Shown: positions 1-7,196, numbered from the stretch's first letter. The stretch is DNA of 17,180 nt from Deltaproteobacteria bacterium (GCA_012271025.1 JAAXHF010000084.1:1-17180); one strand, 5' to 3'. Notes: generated by a model from the sequence alone, not told the origin. Numbers and translations: made by a program.

Positions 1-319
1 GTCCAATATTTTCTTTAGGTTCCTCTTTTGCCGTATCGAGAGCACGAGGCACTGGCTGAAAATTCCTGTGATACTGCTGGTCAATGTTCGCCAAACCGCA
101 GGTTTCCGTGCAAATGCCTCCGCTGGTCCTTCTAGAGCAGTTTTCGTAATGACGTAGCGGGGCGAGCCGGAATGCTGAAGAGAAGCCCCGCAGGCGGTGC
201 CGAAGAGTGCCCTCCTGCACGCTACACTACGGTAGAAACTGCTCTAGGCCACCTTGAGCCGCTTTGCAGAGACCAGAGAGTCATACGCTATCCGCCTCTG
301 ACAGTGTTGGCGGTCGCTC
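1..319. other. Non-coding left edge with inverted-repeat element
   Basis: I see no convincing gene in this stretch. It lies downstream of the minus-strand DUF1329 gene. The short open frames here have no recognisable motifs and no ribosome binding site. Its main content is the inverted-repeat element at 130-249, described separately. The outer ~125 bases are less GC-rich than the genes and could be the tail of something beyond the window, but nothing supports a specific call. Confidence 0.5.
130..249. repeat. MITE-like inverted-repeat element
   Basis: A perfect 12-base inverted repeat (CTAGAGCAGTTT at 132-143, its complement at 236-247) encloses about 90 bases. The interior also folds: GCGGGGC near 157 pairs with GCCCCGC near 185, and GTAATGACGTAGCG on the left resembles the complement of the right interior. 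The ends can be read as TA-GAGCAGTTT...AAACTGCTC-TA. That would fit a TA target duplication as used by IS630/Tc1-mariner-type elements, but the family assignment is inference. It sits just downstream of the DUF1329 stop and could also act as a transcript-ending hairpin. No transposase is present. Confidence 0.55.
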
Positions 320-1690
320 TTAGCGGGCCTCCTCGGTCGGCGGCGCGGCTGCGGGTTGGGCATTGACCTCAAAGACCAGATGGCCGGCCCGTTCCTGAGC
401 CGCAACGCGCGCGGCGACCAGGGGCGTGAGCTGGATGGGCCGATGAGCGGGAAATTTGTCCGGGTAGAGCCGCGGCCACAAATAAAACTGGTCGGGCCGT
501 GACACGTCGGCATAGGTCTTGTACGGACTCACGAGCCAGCCCCGGCGCAGGAACTCGGGGCTGAAATACGTCTTCCAGTCAGACAGCCAGTCCCTCTTTT
601 TATGGTAGTCGTGGACACCAGCCGTCAGCAGATCGAGGTCGGTCCGCCAGAACAGAAAAACGAGCGGGGTGTAACCGAGTCGTCCGTCCTCCGGGTATTC
701 CAGGCGCGCCAGACGCTCCGAGACCAGCAGGAGATGCCCTTCTCGATCATACTGCTCAACCCGCAGCGGATAGAAGACCTCCGTATCGATCCAGTACAGC
801 AGCTTGCTGCAATAATAATCGGGTAGCCACTCGGAGCGGGGCAGCGCCTCCACCACATACGTCTCCACCCCGCCGTCCGGTCGATAGGCCGGGTAGCCTT
901 CTCCCATCATTTTTATCTGGGTGGTGTCTTGGTCGTACGATGAGCCGTCCGGCCGGGTGAGCGTAATCGTTGGCCGTGTATCGGGAAAACGGACGGTGTC
1001 GTACAACACATCCGTCCCGATCAGCTGCCAGGAAAATTCCCACGGGTCCCGTCCCTGGAGATCGTCAAACGTTTGGGCGTCATTCAGGAAACGGGTCTCC
1101 CGCCGCGGCTGCGGCTGGCGACGAATACGGCGCTGGGCCGGGGTGTAACTATAGCGGTCTTGCTTCTTGGTGAATGTTCGATCCGTCCGATACTCCATCC
1201 ACAAGCTCTGGCGTCCATCTGCCGCCGGAGGATTGGTGAACTGGAGCAATCCTCGCATATACTCCTGGCCGGCCGGCAGCCGCATCAGCGCTCCTCCGTC
1301 CGCGGGATGGTAGAGGATGGCGGTATTGTTCTTGAGGGTGCCCAGGATGTGGCCATCGGCCGTCATGCTCTGCACGACGCTGAGCCAGATGTGCGAGAAG
1401 CGCGGTCGGGGGGCATCAAGATCAAAGGCCAGATAGGCCAGTTCTTCGGCGGTGTAGGGGGGGGAGAACGGATACGCTTCGGCGGGCAGGTAGGGAATCT
1501 GGGCATCACGTGGGGTGGTGGCGCGCAGGTCCAGCCTTTGCCGTGCTTGGGCCGACAGCTCGTCGAGGGGTTTCCAGGTTTTAGCTGGAGATTGGGCCGG
1601 GACGGCAGACGCCCAGCCAAGGCCATACACCATCAGGATGACCGACCGGAGCACCAGCCTGGCTCTGGGGGAGGACGGATGAAGAGACAT
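320..1690 (-). CDS. DUF1329 family secreted protein
   Basis: A 456-residue protein, the usual size for the DUF1329 family. These are exported proteins with a LolA/outer-membrane-lipoprotein-sorting-like fold, and their role is not established. The first ~33 residues form a signal peptide: Arg-rich start, hydrophobic core around VILMVYGLGWASA, and an AQS-type cleavage site. The body shows family-like features: an aromatic strand-rich region, the arginine-rich RRIRRQPQPRRET, then a DDLQGRDPWEFSWQLIGTDVLY segment ahead of a tyrosine-rich C-terminal half. The open frame extends upstream, but that part overlaps the permease gene; I chose the Met directly before the signal peptide. No strong Shine-Dalgarno is visible there. 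It is the last gene of a minus-strand operon, 22 bases after the permease stop, so it probably serves the same envelope-associated function. Family call fairly sure, function unknown. Confidence 0.8.
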   Translation of the reverse strand: MSLHPSSPRARLVLRSVILMVYGLGWASAVPAQSPAKTWKPLDELSAQARQRLDLRATTPRDAQIPYLPAEAYPFSPPYTAEELAYLAFDLDAPRPRFSHIWLSVVQSMTADGHILGTLKNNTAILYHPADGGALMRLPAGQEYMRGLLQFTNPPAADGRQSLWMEYRTDRTFTKKQDRYSYTPAQRRIRRQPQPRRETRFLNDAQTFDDLQGRDPWEFSWQLIGTDVLYDTVRFPDTRPTITLTRPDGSSYDQDTTQIKMMGEGYPAYRPDGGVETYVVEALPRSEWLPDYYCSKLLYWIDTEVFYPLRVEQYDREGHLLLVSERLARLEYPEDGRLGYTPLVFLFWRTDLDLLTAGVHDYHKKRDWLSDWKTYFSPEFLRRGWLVSPYKTYADVSRPDQFYLWPRLYPDKFPAHRPIQLTPLVAARVAAQERAGHLVFEVNAQPAAAPPTEEAR

Positions 1691-1712
1691 TGGAAGCGCG
1701 CCCGTATCCGCC

Positions 1713-3425
1713 TCAGTGTTCCAAGTGGAAACGCACGTGGCACCGTCCCTCGTGCAACGCGCTCGTGACCCCGTCGGCAGAGCGACTGATGAGAAAGGCC
1801 GACAGGCGAGCCACAGCGGTGTCGTCGGACAGAATTTCGTCGGGTGTGGGGGGACGCGCGGCCGAAAACTCCAGCAGCGTCCCCTTATACCAGAGGTCAA
1901 GATCCAGATTGAACTCGTCGAAACTGACCTCGACCGTTACGGTTCCCTCTGCCAGGCCGGCATTGGCCACGCCCTCGAAAAATTCGTTCAGTATCGTTCC
2001 CCCACGATAGATGACATCCTGACGGGCTCCCCAGGCTGCCCCGCAGCTTTCCATGAAGGCGATCACTTTGTCAGGAGAGTCGACGCCGGGCACAAACACA
2101 AAGGAGCGGCGGACAGCAATGCCGATCCGAAACAGGAGATTGAGCCCGATAGCCACCAGCAGGGTGACAGACAGGGGAGAACTGAACAGGGGAGTCAGCT
2201 GGGCTGGGACTTGCGCATAGACCTGGGGCAGGACGTTCACACTCAGGCCGAACAGGAGCGAAATGCCCACCACAAAAGTCTTCCGGCCATCCAGCATCCG
2301 AGACGAGATGAGCTGGATGCCAGCAATAATCATGAAGCTGGCCGTGAAGATCAACAGCGCTCCCATCACCGGGGTGGGCATCAGCGCGAACACGGTCGCC
2401 ACTTTCGGCAAGAACGCGCAGCCAATCAGCAGGCTGCCGGCCGCAAAGGCGATGCGGCGGCTTGTCGCCCCGCTGGCCAGAGAGACCGCGATGTTGGTCG
2501 AAGACGTCGATTGTCCGACCCCGCCCAGGAGTCCTGCGGTGATTGTACCAATTGCCTCGGCCAGGAGCCCACGGCTGATGGAGCCCATGTTGGGTCGTTT
2601 CCACTCCGCATCGTTGGCTTTCTGACACACCGTCAGGTCCCCAACAGATTTCAGCGCGGAGGCGAGCCCGGTCAGCAGGAAGGGGGCCAGGAGCGTCAGC
2701 TCAAAGGACCAGCCCAGCGCCCCGACACGGGGAGCGGCGAGCACCGGGGCCGCGTGCAAGGATTGCAAATCGAGAGCGGTCAGCACACCGCCCATATAGG
2801 CGGTAGCATATCCAGCGCTCAGCCCGATCAGCACACCATAGAGGCGCCAGGCGCCCTGGCCCCAGACGCTGAGCCCCACCATAATGGCCAGCGTCAGGCC
2901 GGCGACCAGGAGTTCTCGGCCCTCTGAGACAGGGTCGGTGGCCGTGATTCCGACAAAGCCTGACACCGCTATGGGGAGCAGCGACAAGCCAACGATCACC
3001 ACAACGAGTCCCACTATCTCCGGCGGAAAGATCGCCCGTAAGCGCGGCAGAACCCGGGCAAAGAGCGCTTCGAAGCACCCGGCGAGGACGGTCATCCCCA
3101 ACATGAGGGACAGGCCGCCGGTCTGGGCCGCCAAGAGGGAGGCGGGCAGGTAGGACGGGCCGCACACGTGCGGACACAGGTATCCAGAGCCGACCGGCCC
3201 GGTGCGCAGGGCCTGCAACATCGTTCCTATGCCGGCGACGAGCAGGGACACTTGGACCAGCAGCTCGGCTTGTCCAGTGGTTCCGCCGATCCCCCGGACA
3301 ATCGCGACGGCGAAGACCGAGGCACCGCAGACCACAACAAGGTGTTGCAGGCCGAGGACAAAGACGACCGAGGGGCTCGGCGTGTCGTCCACTCCGTAGA
3401 TCAGGTTTGCCGGTTTCCGGGCCAT
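1713..3425 (-). CDS. NCS2/SLC23-family permease with extra C-terminal domain
   Basis: An integral membrane transporter of the nucleobase:cation symporter-2 (uracil/xanthine permease) family. Residues 1-440 contain about 12-14 hydrophobic segments and align by eye with XanQ/UraA-type proteins, including SVGDLT in the TM8 region (260-265) and the TM10 signature region (STNIAVSLASGATSRR, 309-324). Two hallmark positions look altered: the TM8 glutamate is Lys259, and the QNxG motif reads TNIA. The substrate may therefore not be a standard purine or pyrimidine. Residues 450-570 are an additional soluble domain, absent from ordinary NCS2 permeases of ~430-480 residues; its pattern resembles a degenerate GHKL/HATPase fold. 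AGGAAGGGG stands just before the ATG. It is 12 bases downstream of the decarboxylase, so the two are co-transcribed and may share a substrate. Family firm, substrate unknown. Confidence 0.85.
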   Translation of the reverse strand: MARKPANLIYGVDDTPSPSVVFVLGLQHLVVVCGASVFAVAIVRGIGGTTGQAELLVQVSLLVAGIGTMLQALRTGPVGSGYLCPHVCGPSYLPASLLAAQTGGLSLMLGMTVLAGCFEALFARVLPRLRAIFPPEIVGLVVVIVGLSLLPIAVSGFVGITATDPVSEGRELLVAGLTLAIMVGLSVWGQGAWRLYGVLIGLSAGYATAYMGGVLTALDLQSLHAAPVLAAPRVGALGWSFELTLLAPFLLTGLASALKSVGDLTVCQKANDAEWKRPNMGSISRGLLAEAIGTITAGLLGGVGQSTSSTNIAVSLASGATSRRIAFAAGSLLIGCAFLPKVATVFALMPTPVMGALLIFTASFMIIAGIQLISSRMLDGRKTFVVGISLLFGLSVNVLPQVYAQVPAQLTPLFSSPLSVTLLVAIGLNLLFRIGIAVRRSFVFVPGVDSPDKVIAFMESCGAAWGARQDVIYRGGTILNEFFEGVANAGLAEGTVTVEVSFDEFNLDLDLWYKGTLLEFSAARPPTPDEILSDDTAVARLSAFLISRSADGVTSALHEGRCHVRFHLEH

Positions 3426-3437
3426 CTGTCCCCTTCC

Positions 3438-4931
3438 TCACGCACTCCCCTCTCTGCCTTTCGCTAGCGCTTCCCTCCCGAACCGCTCGATGGCTTCCAG
3501 GGTCTGGTGCACGTCGTCCCAGGTCGTGGTGTGGTTGAGGATGCACAGCCGCAGCGAGAATGTCCCCCGCAGACTCGTCGACGAAACGAACGCGGGGTCT
3601 TCCCAAAAGACACGGGCCAAGACATTCCTGTTGATCTTTTCCACGGCGGCCTCGTCGAGATCGGCGCCCGGCGGCTCGATCCGAAAGCACACGATCCCCA
3701 GCGACGCCGGATTCGTGATGGCCAGGATCGGGCTCGCCCGGACGTAGGCTTCTGCCCGGGCGGCCAGCTCCATCCCCTGCGATACGGCCCGTCGGAACGC
3801 AGCCATCCCAAAGGTCTGGACCGACATCCAGACCTTCAGCGCCCGAAACGAGCGGCTCAGTTGCAGGCTGCGGTCCGCGAAGTTGGGATGGTTTGCGCCC
3901 CACACCGAGTCTTGGAGCACGTCGTGGTGGAGGGCGAAGACGTTCTCCAGCCTGCTGGCGTCCTTCACCAGCAGGCAGCCTGCCTCGTAGGGCTGGAAGA
4001 ACCACTTGTGGGCGTCCAGCCCAATCGAATCGGCGCGTTCAATCCCGGCCAAGAGCCTTTTGCCGGCCTCGGTCACGCTCGCAAAGCCGCCATAGGCGGC
4101 ATCGGCGTGCAGCCAGATGCCTTCCGCCGCACAGTAGTCCGCCATCGCTTCGAGCGGATCGATAGCTCCGGTGCTGCTCGCTCCGGCGTTTGCGCATACT
4201 GCGATGGGATTGAAGCCTGCGGCGCGATCCTCGGCCACGGCACGCGCGAGCGCCTCCATGTCCAGGCGGAAGTGCCGGTCACTTGGAACCGTGCGCACGC
4301 ACTCCGGGCGCACGCCGATGATCATCGCCCCACGGCTGAGCACGCTATGGCTCTGGTCGCTCATGTACACGGTCGCCCGCTCGGGAGAGCCGGCCGCTTC
4401 CCGCGCCGCGACAAGGGCGTCGATGCTGGCCGCCGAGCCACCGCTGGTGAAAAGCCCGCCCGCGCTCTCGGGGTAGCCGAGCCAGCGCCGAATCCAGTCA
4501 ATGACGACCAACTCAAGCTGACTCGGCCCGCTCGCGACCAGCCACGTGACCGTGTTGATGTTCCACCCGGCGGCCAGAAAGTCGGCCAGCACACCGGGCC
4601 ACGTGGGAGAGGATGGAATAAACCCGAAGAAACGGGGGTGGTCGTGTTGCACGGCCAGCGGGAGGATCTGGCGCGCGGCTCGTTCAAGAACTGCCGCCGC
4701 CGGCCGGCCGACCTCGGGCGGGTCCTCCATCAGTTGCTTCTCAAGCTCTTGGCGGAAATCTCCCTCCCAGGCACCTTTTTCGGGCAGGTTCTCGATCCGC
4801 TCCACCAAGAACTCCGCCGCCTGATGGGCGAGGTCACGCATGAGTGCGGGCGCCATCTGGAGGCCCTCAGCCACCCCCGACTCATTTGAGGCGGCTGCTC
4901 CTTCTTCTTTTCTCGCACCAGGTTCTGCCAT
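3438..4931 (-). CDS. Group II PLP-dependent amino-acid decarboxylase family
   Basis: A 497-residue cytoplasmic enzyme of the pyridoxal-dependent decarboxylase family (aromatic-L-amino-acid/tyrosine/glutamate decarboxylase relatives), of normal length. Visible hallmarks are the substrate-pocket segment HPRFFGFIPSSPTWPG (98-113), FTSGGSAASIDAL (161-173), the cofactor-stacking His195 in SDQSH, the PLP-pyridine Asp277 in HADAAYGG, and the Schiff-base Lys309 in LDAHKW. The family removes the alpha-carboxyl of an amino acid to give an amine; the sequence does not say which. The first ~25 residues are low-complexity and probably disordered. The start is supported by GAGGG six bases before the ATG. 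It is the first gene of the operon, followed by the permease. An exchange of amino acid for amine is conceivable, but NCS2 proteins are not known for that. Family sure, substrate open. Confidence 0.88.
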   Translation of the reverse strand: MAEPGARKEEGAAASNESGVAEGLQMAPALMRDLAHQAAEFLVERIENLPEKGAWEGDFRQELEKQLMEDPPEVGRPAAAVLERAARQILPLAVQHDHPRFFGFIPSSPTWPGVLADFLAAGWNINTVTWLVASGPSQLELVVIDWIRRWLGYPESAGGLFTSGGSAASIDALVAAREAAGSPERATVYMSDQSHSVLSRGAMIIGVRPECVRTVPSDRHFRLDMEALARAVAEDRAAGFNPIAVCANAGASSTGAIDPLEAMADYCAAEGIWLHADAAYGGFASVTEAGKRLLAGIERADSIGLDAHKWFFQPYEAGCLLVKDASRLENVFALHHDVLQDSVWGANHPNFADRSLQLSRSFRALKVWMSVQTFGMAAFRRAVSQGMELAARAEAYVRASPILAITNPASLGIVCFRIEPPGADLDEAAVEKINRNVLARVFWEDPAFVSSTSLRGTFSLRLCILNHTTTWDDVHQTLEAIERFGREALAKGREGSA

Positions 4932-5007
4932 GGCTTTCCCTCTTCTGCGCCCTCACGCGTCACCGACCTCGTTCGGCTGCTGACTCTCCCCTCTTCTCCT
5001 ACTTTTG

Positions 5008-5314
5008 GGTAGTGTCTCATGTTGAAGATTTTGGCCAGGGCAAACGGGGCAGAGCACACTCTCACATTCCCTCTCAGGCATCGGGCTCTCCTCTCGGCAC
5101 CCGTGCCCGACACGGACGCGCGCACGGGGTGCCATCGGCCCTCCCTACAAGATTGCCCGCCGTTTGTCACTACCAAAATTGGTGGACCGAGTGCTCCCGC
5201 TCCTGCCTCCGCACTTAAGGCAGGAGCAGCGTTCACGATAATCGAAAGCTCTCGGACGGGAGGGAGGGGCGTGCCGAACGCGGCGGAGAACGAAAGGCAA
5301 AGTGAGACACTACC
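5008..5314. repeat. 12-bp inverted repeat bounding ~307 bp
   Basis: GGTAGTGTCTCA at 5008-5019 is matched by its exact complement TGAGACACTACC at 5303-5314. Pairing beyond this is weak, and I find no clear flanking target duplication. It could be a short non-autonomous mobile element, or two solo ends left by a larger one. Its right end lies in the upstream region of the decarboxylase operon, about 75 bases from the ATG. Confidence 0.45.
5199..5227. repeat. Perfect 10-bp stem-loop
   Basis: GCTCCTGCCT (5199-5208) and AGGCAGGAGC (5218-5227) form a perfect 10-base stem with a 9-base loop. No T-run follows on either strand, so it is not a canonical intrinsic terminator. It lies between the ankyrin gene and the decarboxylase operon and could be a transcript-level signal or part of the surrounding repeat element. 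Confidence 0.5.
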
Positions 5315-5447
5315 GCAGGGCGGCGGCGGAGCCCAGTGCGCAGCGGCCACAGCCTGGTGGCAAAGCCGGGGCAATCAGGTTGTGTACAACAGAGTGCATA
5401 TCCTACTACACAGAATTCCCCCACCCTTTTTGCCAGGGAAGCGAGGC

Positions 5448-6212
5448 TCAAAACCGCGCGGCCTGAAGCCGCCGGTACGCGGCCGTGCCGGTGAGCGCCA
5501 AGTTCTCGGCCGCGAGATCCACGGGCGTCTCGCCAGCCGCGTCCTGGGCGGTGGCATCCGCTCCCCGGTCCAGGAGCAGCTCCACCACCGCTGGCGTCGG
5601 GTTCTGCGCTGCCGCCCAGTGCAGGGGCGTGCGGCCCGTCTCGGTACGCGCCGCCACATCCGCTCCTCGGTCCAATAACAGCGCCACTACCGCTGGCGTC
5701 GGGTTCTGCGCTGCCGCCCAGTGCAGGGGCGTGCGGCCCGTCTCGGTGCGCGCCGCCACATCCGCTCCTCGGTCCAATAACAGCGCCACTACCGCCGGCG
5801 TCGGGTTCTGCGCTGCCGCCCAGTGCAGGGGCGTCCCGCCGCCTGTGGTCTGTGCCGCCACATCCGCTCCTCGCTCCAGCAGCAGGCCGATCACCGCCGG
5901 TCGGCCGCGCCGCGCCGCCCAGTGCAGGGGCGTCCCGCCGATCATGTCACGCGCCGCCACATCCGCTCCCCGCTCCAGGAGTAGACCGATCACCGCCAGC
6001 CGACTATTCCCCGCTGCCGCTACGTGTAAAGGCGTCAGACCATCCGGGGTGCGCGCCGCCAGATCCGCCCCCCGCTCCAGGAGATCGTGCACCTCGGCCG
6101 GCGTCGCTGCCGCGATCCACGCCGCGTCTAACAACGATTGGCCCCACGCCGGCCACGCCCCGCCCGCCAGCAGACACAGGACGAAGAGGCAAGGATGCAA
6201 GAAGCGACGCAT
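5448..6212 (-). CDS. Secreted ankyrin-repeat protein
   Basis: A 254-residue protein. Residues 1-25 are a signal peptide (basic MRR start, hydrophobic core, AWG-Q-type cleavage site), so it is exported, probably to the periplasm. The remainder is a stack of about seven ankyrin repeats with the standard TPLHxAA...LLLxRGADVAA pattern. Three central repeats are 34 residues long and nearly identical (GADVAARTETGRTPLHW, then AAAQNPTPAVV). Ankyrin stacks bind proteins; the partner is unknown. I chose the Met just before the signal peptide; the frame stays open upstream to 6347 but that part has no homology. No strong Shine-Dalgarno is seen before this ATG. It appears monocistronic between repeat-rich spacers. 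The last repeat (DATAQDAAGETPVDLAAENL) is divergent and acts as a cap. Confidence 0.85.
   Translation of the reverse strand: MRRFLHPCLFVLCLLAGGAWPAWGQSLLDAAWIAAATPAEVHDLLERGADLAARTPDGLTPLHVAAAGNSRLAVIGLLLERGADVAARDMIGGTPLHWAARRGRPAVIGLLLERGADVAAQTTGGGTPLHWAAAQNPTPAVVALLLDRGADVAARTETGRTPLHWAAAQNPTPAVVALLLDRGADVAARTETGRTPLHWAAAQNPTPAVVELLLDRGADATAQDAAGETPVDLAAENLALTGTAAYRRLQAARF
5591..5890. repeat. 102-bp tandem repeat within the ankyrin gene
   Basis: The units starting at 5591, 5693 and 5795 are spaced exactly 102 bases apart. The first two differ at about one or two positions; the third diverges towards its end. Synonymous positions are conserved too, so this is recent DNA duplication or gene conversion rather than protein-level selection alone. 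Such an array could change copy number by slippage or recombination, always in frame because 102 is a multiple of 3. Confidence 0.85.
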
Positions 6213-6242
6213 ACTGAAGATTTTTCGGCCTGCTCGCCCGTT

Positions 6243-6310
6243 CACCCGCGATTCATTCGGCCGGACCTGGCCAGCCTCGCCCGTAAGTCCCTCGTTTCTC
6301 AAGACAGGGG
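6243..6310 (+). repeat. Dispersed repeat, copy 1 (partial)
   Basis: CACCCGCGATTCATTC followed by CCCGTAAGTCCCT matches, with gaps, the copy at 6937-7049 (CACCCGCGATTGATTC ... CCCGTCAGATCCT). CCCGTAAGTCCCT is also identical within the copy at 8628-8709. Only the left portion of the repeat is present here. Confidence 0.5.
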
Positions 6311-6343
6311 CAGGAGCTGTGCTGCCCCTGCTTCCACAGACGC

Positions 6344-6628
6344 TCAACAGAGCGCTAACACCAGCCTACCCTCCCTGCTCGCGTCCGGCCGCTCGCATTC
6401 GGCACGCCAAGTCTCGAGCAGGTTCCTGAACAGAGCCCGAGGGAGATAGCTCCAGAAAGATTGCCCCTTGGCAGCAAAGACCGGGTCCGTCGGTGTACCC
6501 CCATGCCGGTGATGAATAAACACATGTTCGGTTTGGTAGTGCGCAAACGCGATCGAGCTCAACATCATGTGCCCGAATCTCCTGACAGTTCCGCGAACTT
6601 GTCTCCAATCAGTAAAGCGTTCCACCAA
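6344..6628 (-). pseudogene. Alkane 1-monooxygenase (alkB-like) fragment
   Basis: The translated frame contains FAHYQTEHVFIHHRH, then GGTPTDPVFAAKGQSFWSYL and PRALFRNLLETWRAECER. This matches the central region of membrane di-iron alkane hydroxylases (EHxxGHHRHVATPxDPA...GESFxxFLPR). Only ~65 residues of an expected ~380-400 are recognisable: the first histidine box, the membrane segments and the C-terminal NYxEHYG region are missing, and a stop follows soon after the homology ends. The glycine of the EHxxGHH box is Ile here. I read it as a decayed remnant, not a functional gene. The boundaries given are those of the open frame; homology covers roughly its upstream two-thirds. Confidence 0.6.
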
Positions 6629-6725
6629 CCGTCTCTTTCCTCAGACAGCCCCTCAGGGTGGAGCCGCCCGTGGGTTCCGAGAGAGTAGGGGCAGCCCGCG
6701 ACCATACGCCATTCCGTTTTCTCTG

Positions 6726-6746
6726 TCACTACCCAAATGGGTAGGG
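6726..6746. repeat. CTACCC-AAAT-GGGTAG palindrome
   Basis: A perfect 6-base stem (CTACCC at 6729-6734, GGGTAG at 6739-6744) around AAAT, preceded by GTCA. A related GTCACTACCAAAATTGGTGG occurs at 5167-5187, and CCTACCAAAATGAGGGGTAG at 6883-6901. It is probably the end or binding site of a short mobile element. Confidence 0.45.
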
Positions 6747-6861
6747 TTGCCACAAAAAGCGGTGTGGCTTCAAGGCTGCCTGGCAGGCGCGCTGCGGCCG
6801 CGTCCTGCCTATCTGGTAGTGGACCGTGAAGGAAATATAGGGAGTCTGCTCGCAGAAATCT

Positions 6862-6901
6862 CTACCCATTTAGGCAGGATTCCTACCAAAATGAGGGGTA
6901 G
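6862..6901. repeat. Imperfect CTACCCATTT / AAATGAGGGGTAG inverted repeat
   Basis: CTACCCATTT (6862-6871) pairs with AAATGAGGGGTAG (6889-6901), allowing a 3-base bulge. The right arm also overlaps a copy of the CTACC-AAAAT-GGGTAG palindrome family. It belongs to the same cluster as 6726-6746. Confidence 0.4.
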
Positions 6902-6936
6902 GCTGGATTCTTGGGGGAGAGCAGCCCCGCCTCTGC

Positions 6937-7049
6937 ACCCGCGATTGATTCAGTCGCGCGCGGCCGGCCTCGGCCCGTCAGATCCTGATTCTCTGACACC
7001 GCGTCTCGACCACGCCGGCGGCTATGTCCGATACGGGGTGATATGTCAA
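6937..7049 (+). repeat. Dispersed repeat, copy 2
   Basis: The core 6971-7049 aligns without gaps to 8631-8709, with roughly 69% identity by hand count, including CTCGGCCCGT, CCTGATT, TCGAC, GTCCGATAC and TGTCAA. The left part also matches 6243-6290. No reading frame is conserved between copies, so it behaves as a non-coding repeat or the eroded end of a mobile element. Confidence 0.6.
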
Positions 7050-7196
7050 GCTTGGGAGAGGAGCAGGGGCATAACAGTGTTTATGTCCACAAAGCAAGCG
7101 CCGACCGCCAGCGCCCATCACAATGGTTATCACCGACGCTCAAGGGCGGACTGTGGTCGCCCCGGCCGTCATGCTCCGGCCTCCCGGCCCTGGAGC

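Larger units (their letters stand above)
4932..5447. other. Intergenic stretch with inverted repeats
   Basis: There is no gene I can support here. The stretch separates the decarboxylase start from the ankyrin-gene stop, both on the minus strand, so it should contain the decarboxylase operon promoter; I see no clear -35/-10 pair on that strand. It contains the 12-base inverted repeat at 5008-5019/5303-5314, the hairpin at 5199-5227 and a CTACC/GGTGG palindrome at 5167-5187. Open frames across it on either strand lack motifs and credible starts. Confidence 0.5.
6213..7196. other. Gene-poor, scarred stretch
   Basis: No intact gene is visible across nearly 1 kb. The stretch contains a fragment of an alkB-like gene on the minus strand (about 6344-6628), two copies of an ~80-base dispersed repeat family (6243-6310 and 6937-7049), and several CTACC...GGTAG palindromes (6726-6746, 6862-6901). 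This mix suggests repeated insertion and decay of mobile DNA. Open frames on either strand here have no recognisable domains other than the AlkB fragment. Confidence 0.55.

Noticed and set aside
1716..2927. Plus-strand frame (403 codons) opposite the permease
   Set aside because: Its composition is Gln/His/Arg-rich, as expected from the complement of a hydrophobic transporter; it has no real protein features.
3507..4889. Long plus-strand open frame (460 codons) opposite the decarboxylase
   Set aside because: It is an antisense shadow in GC-rich DNA. The minus-strand frame has a complete PLP decarboxylase signature and a ribosome binding site; this one has no motifs.
5199..5227. Intrinsic terminator at the 10-bp stem-loop
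   Set aside because: No run of T follows the stem on either strand, so I list it only as a hairpin.
5591..5890. Possible CRISPR-like array
   Set aside because: The units are contiguous 102-bp repeats without spacers and encode ankyrin repeats.
6213..6347. N-terminal extension of the ankyrin frame up to 6347
   Set aside because: The internal Met at 6212 is followed at once by a clean signal peptide. The 45 upstream residues show no conservation-like pattern and run into repeat DNA.
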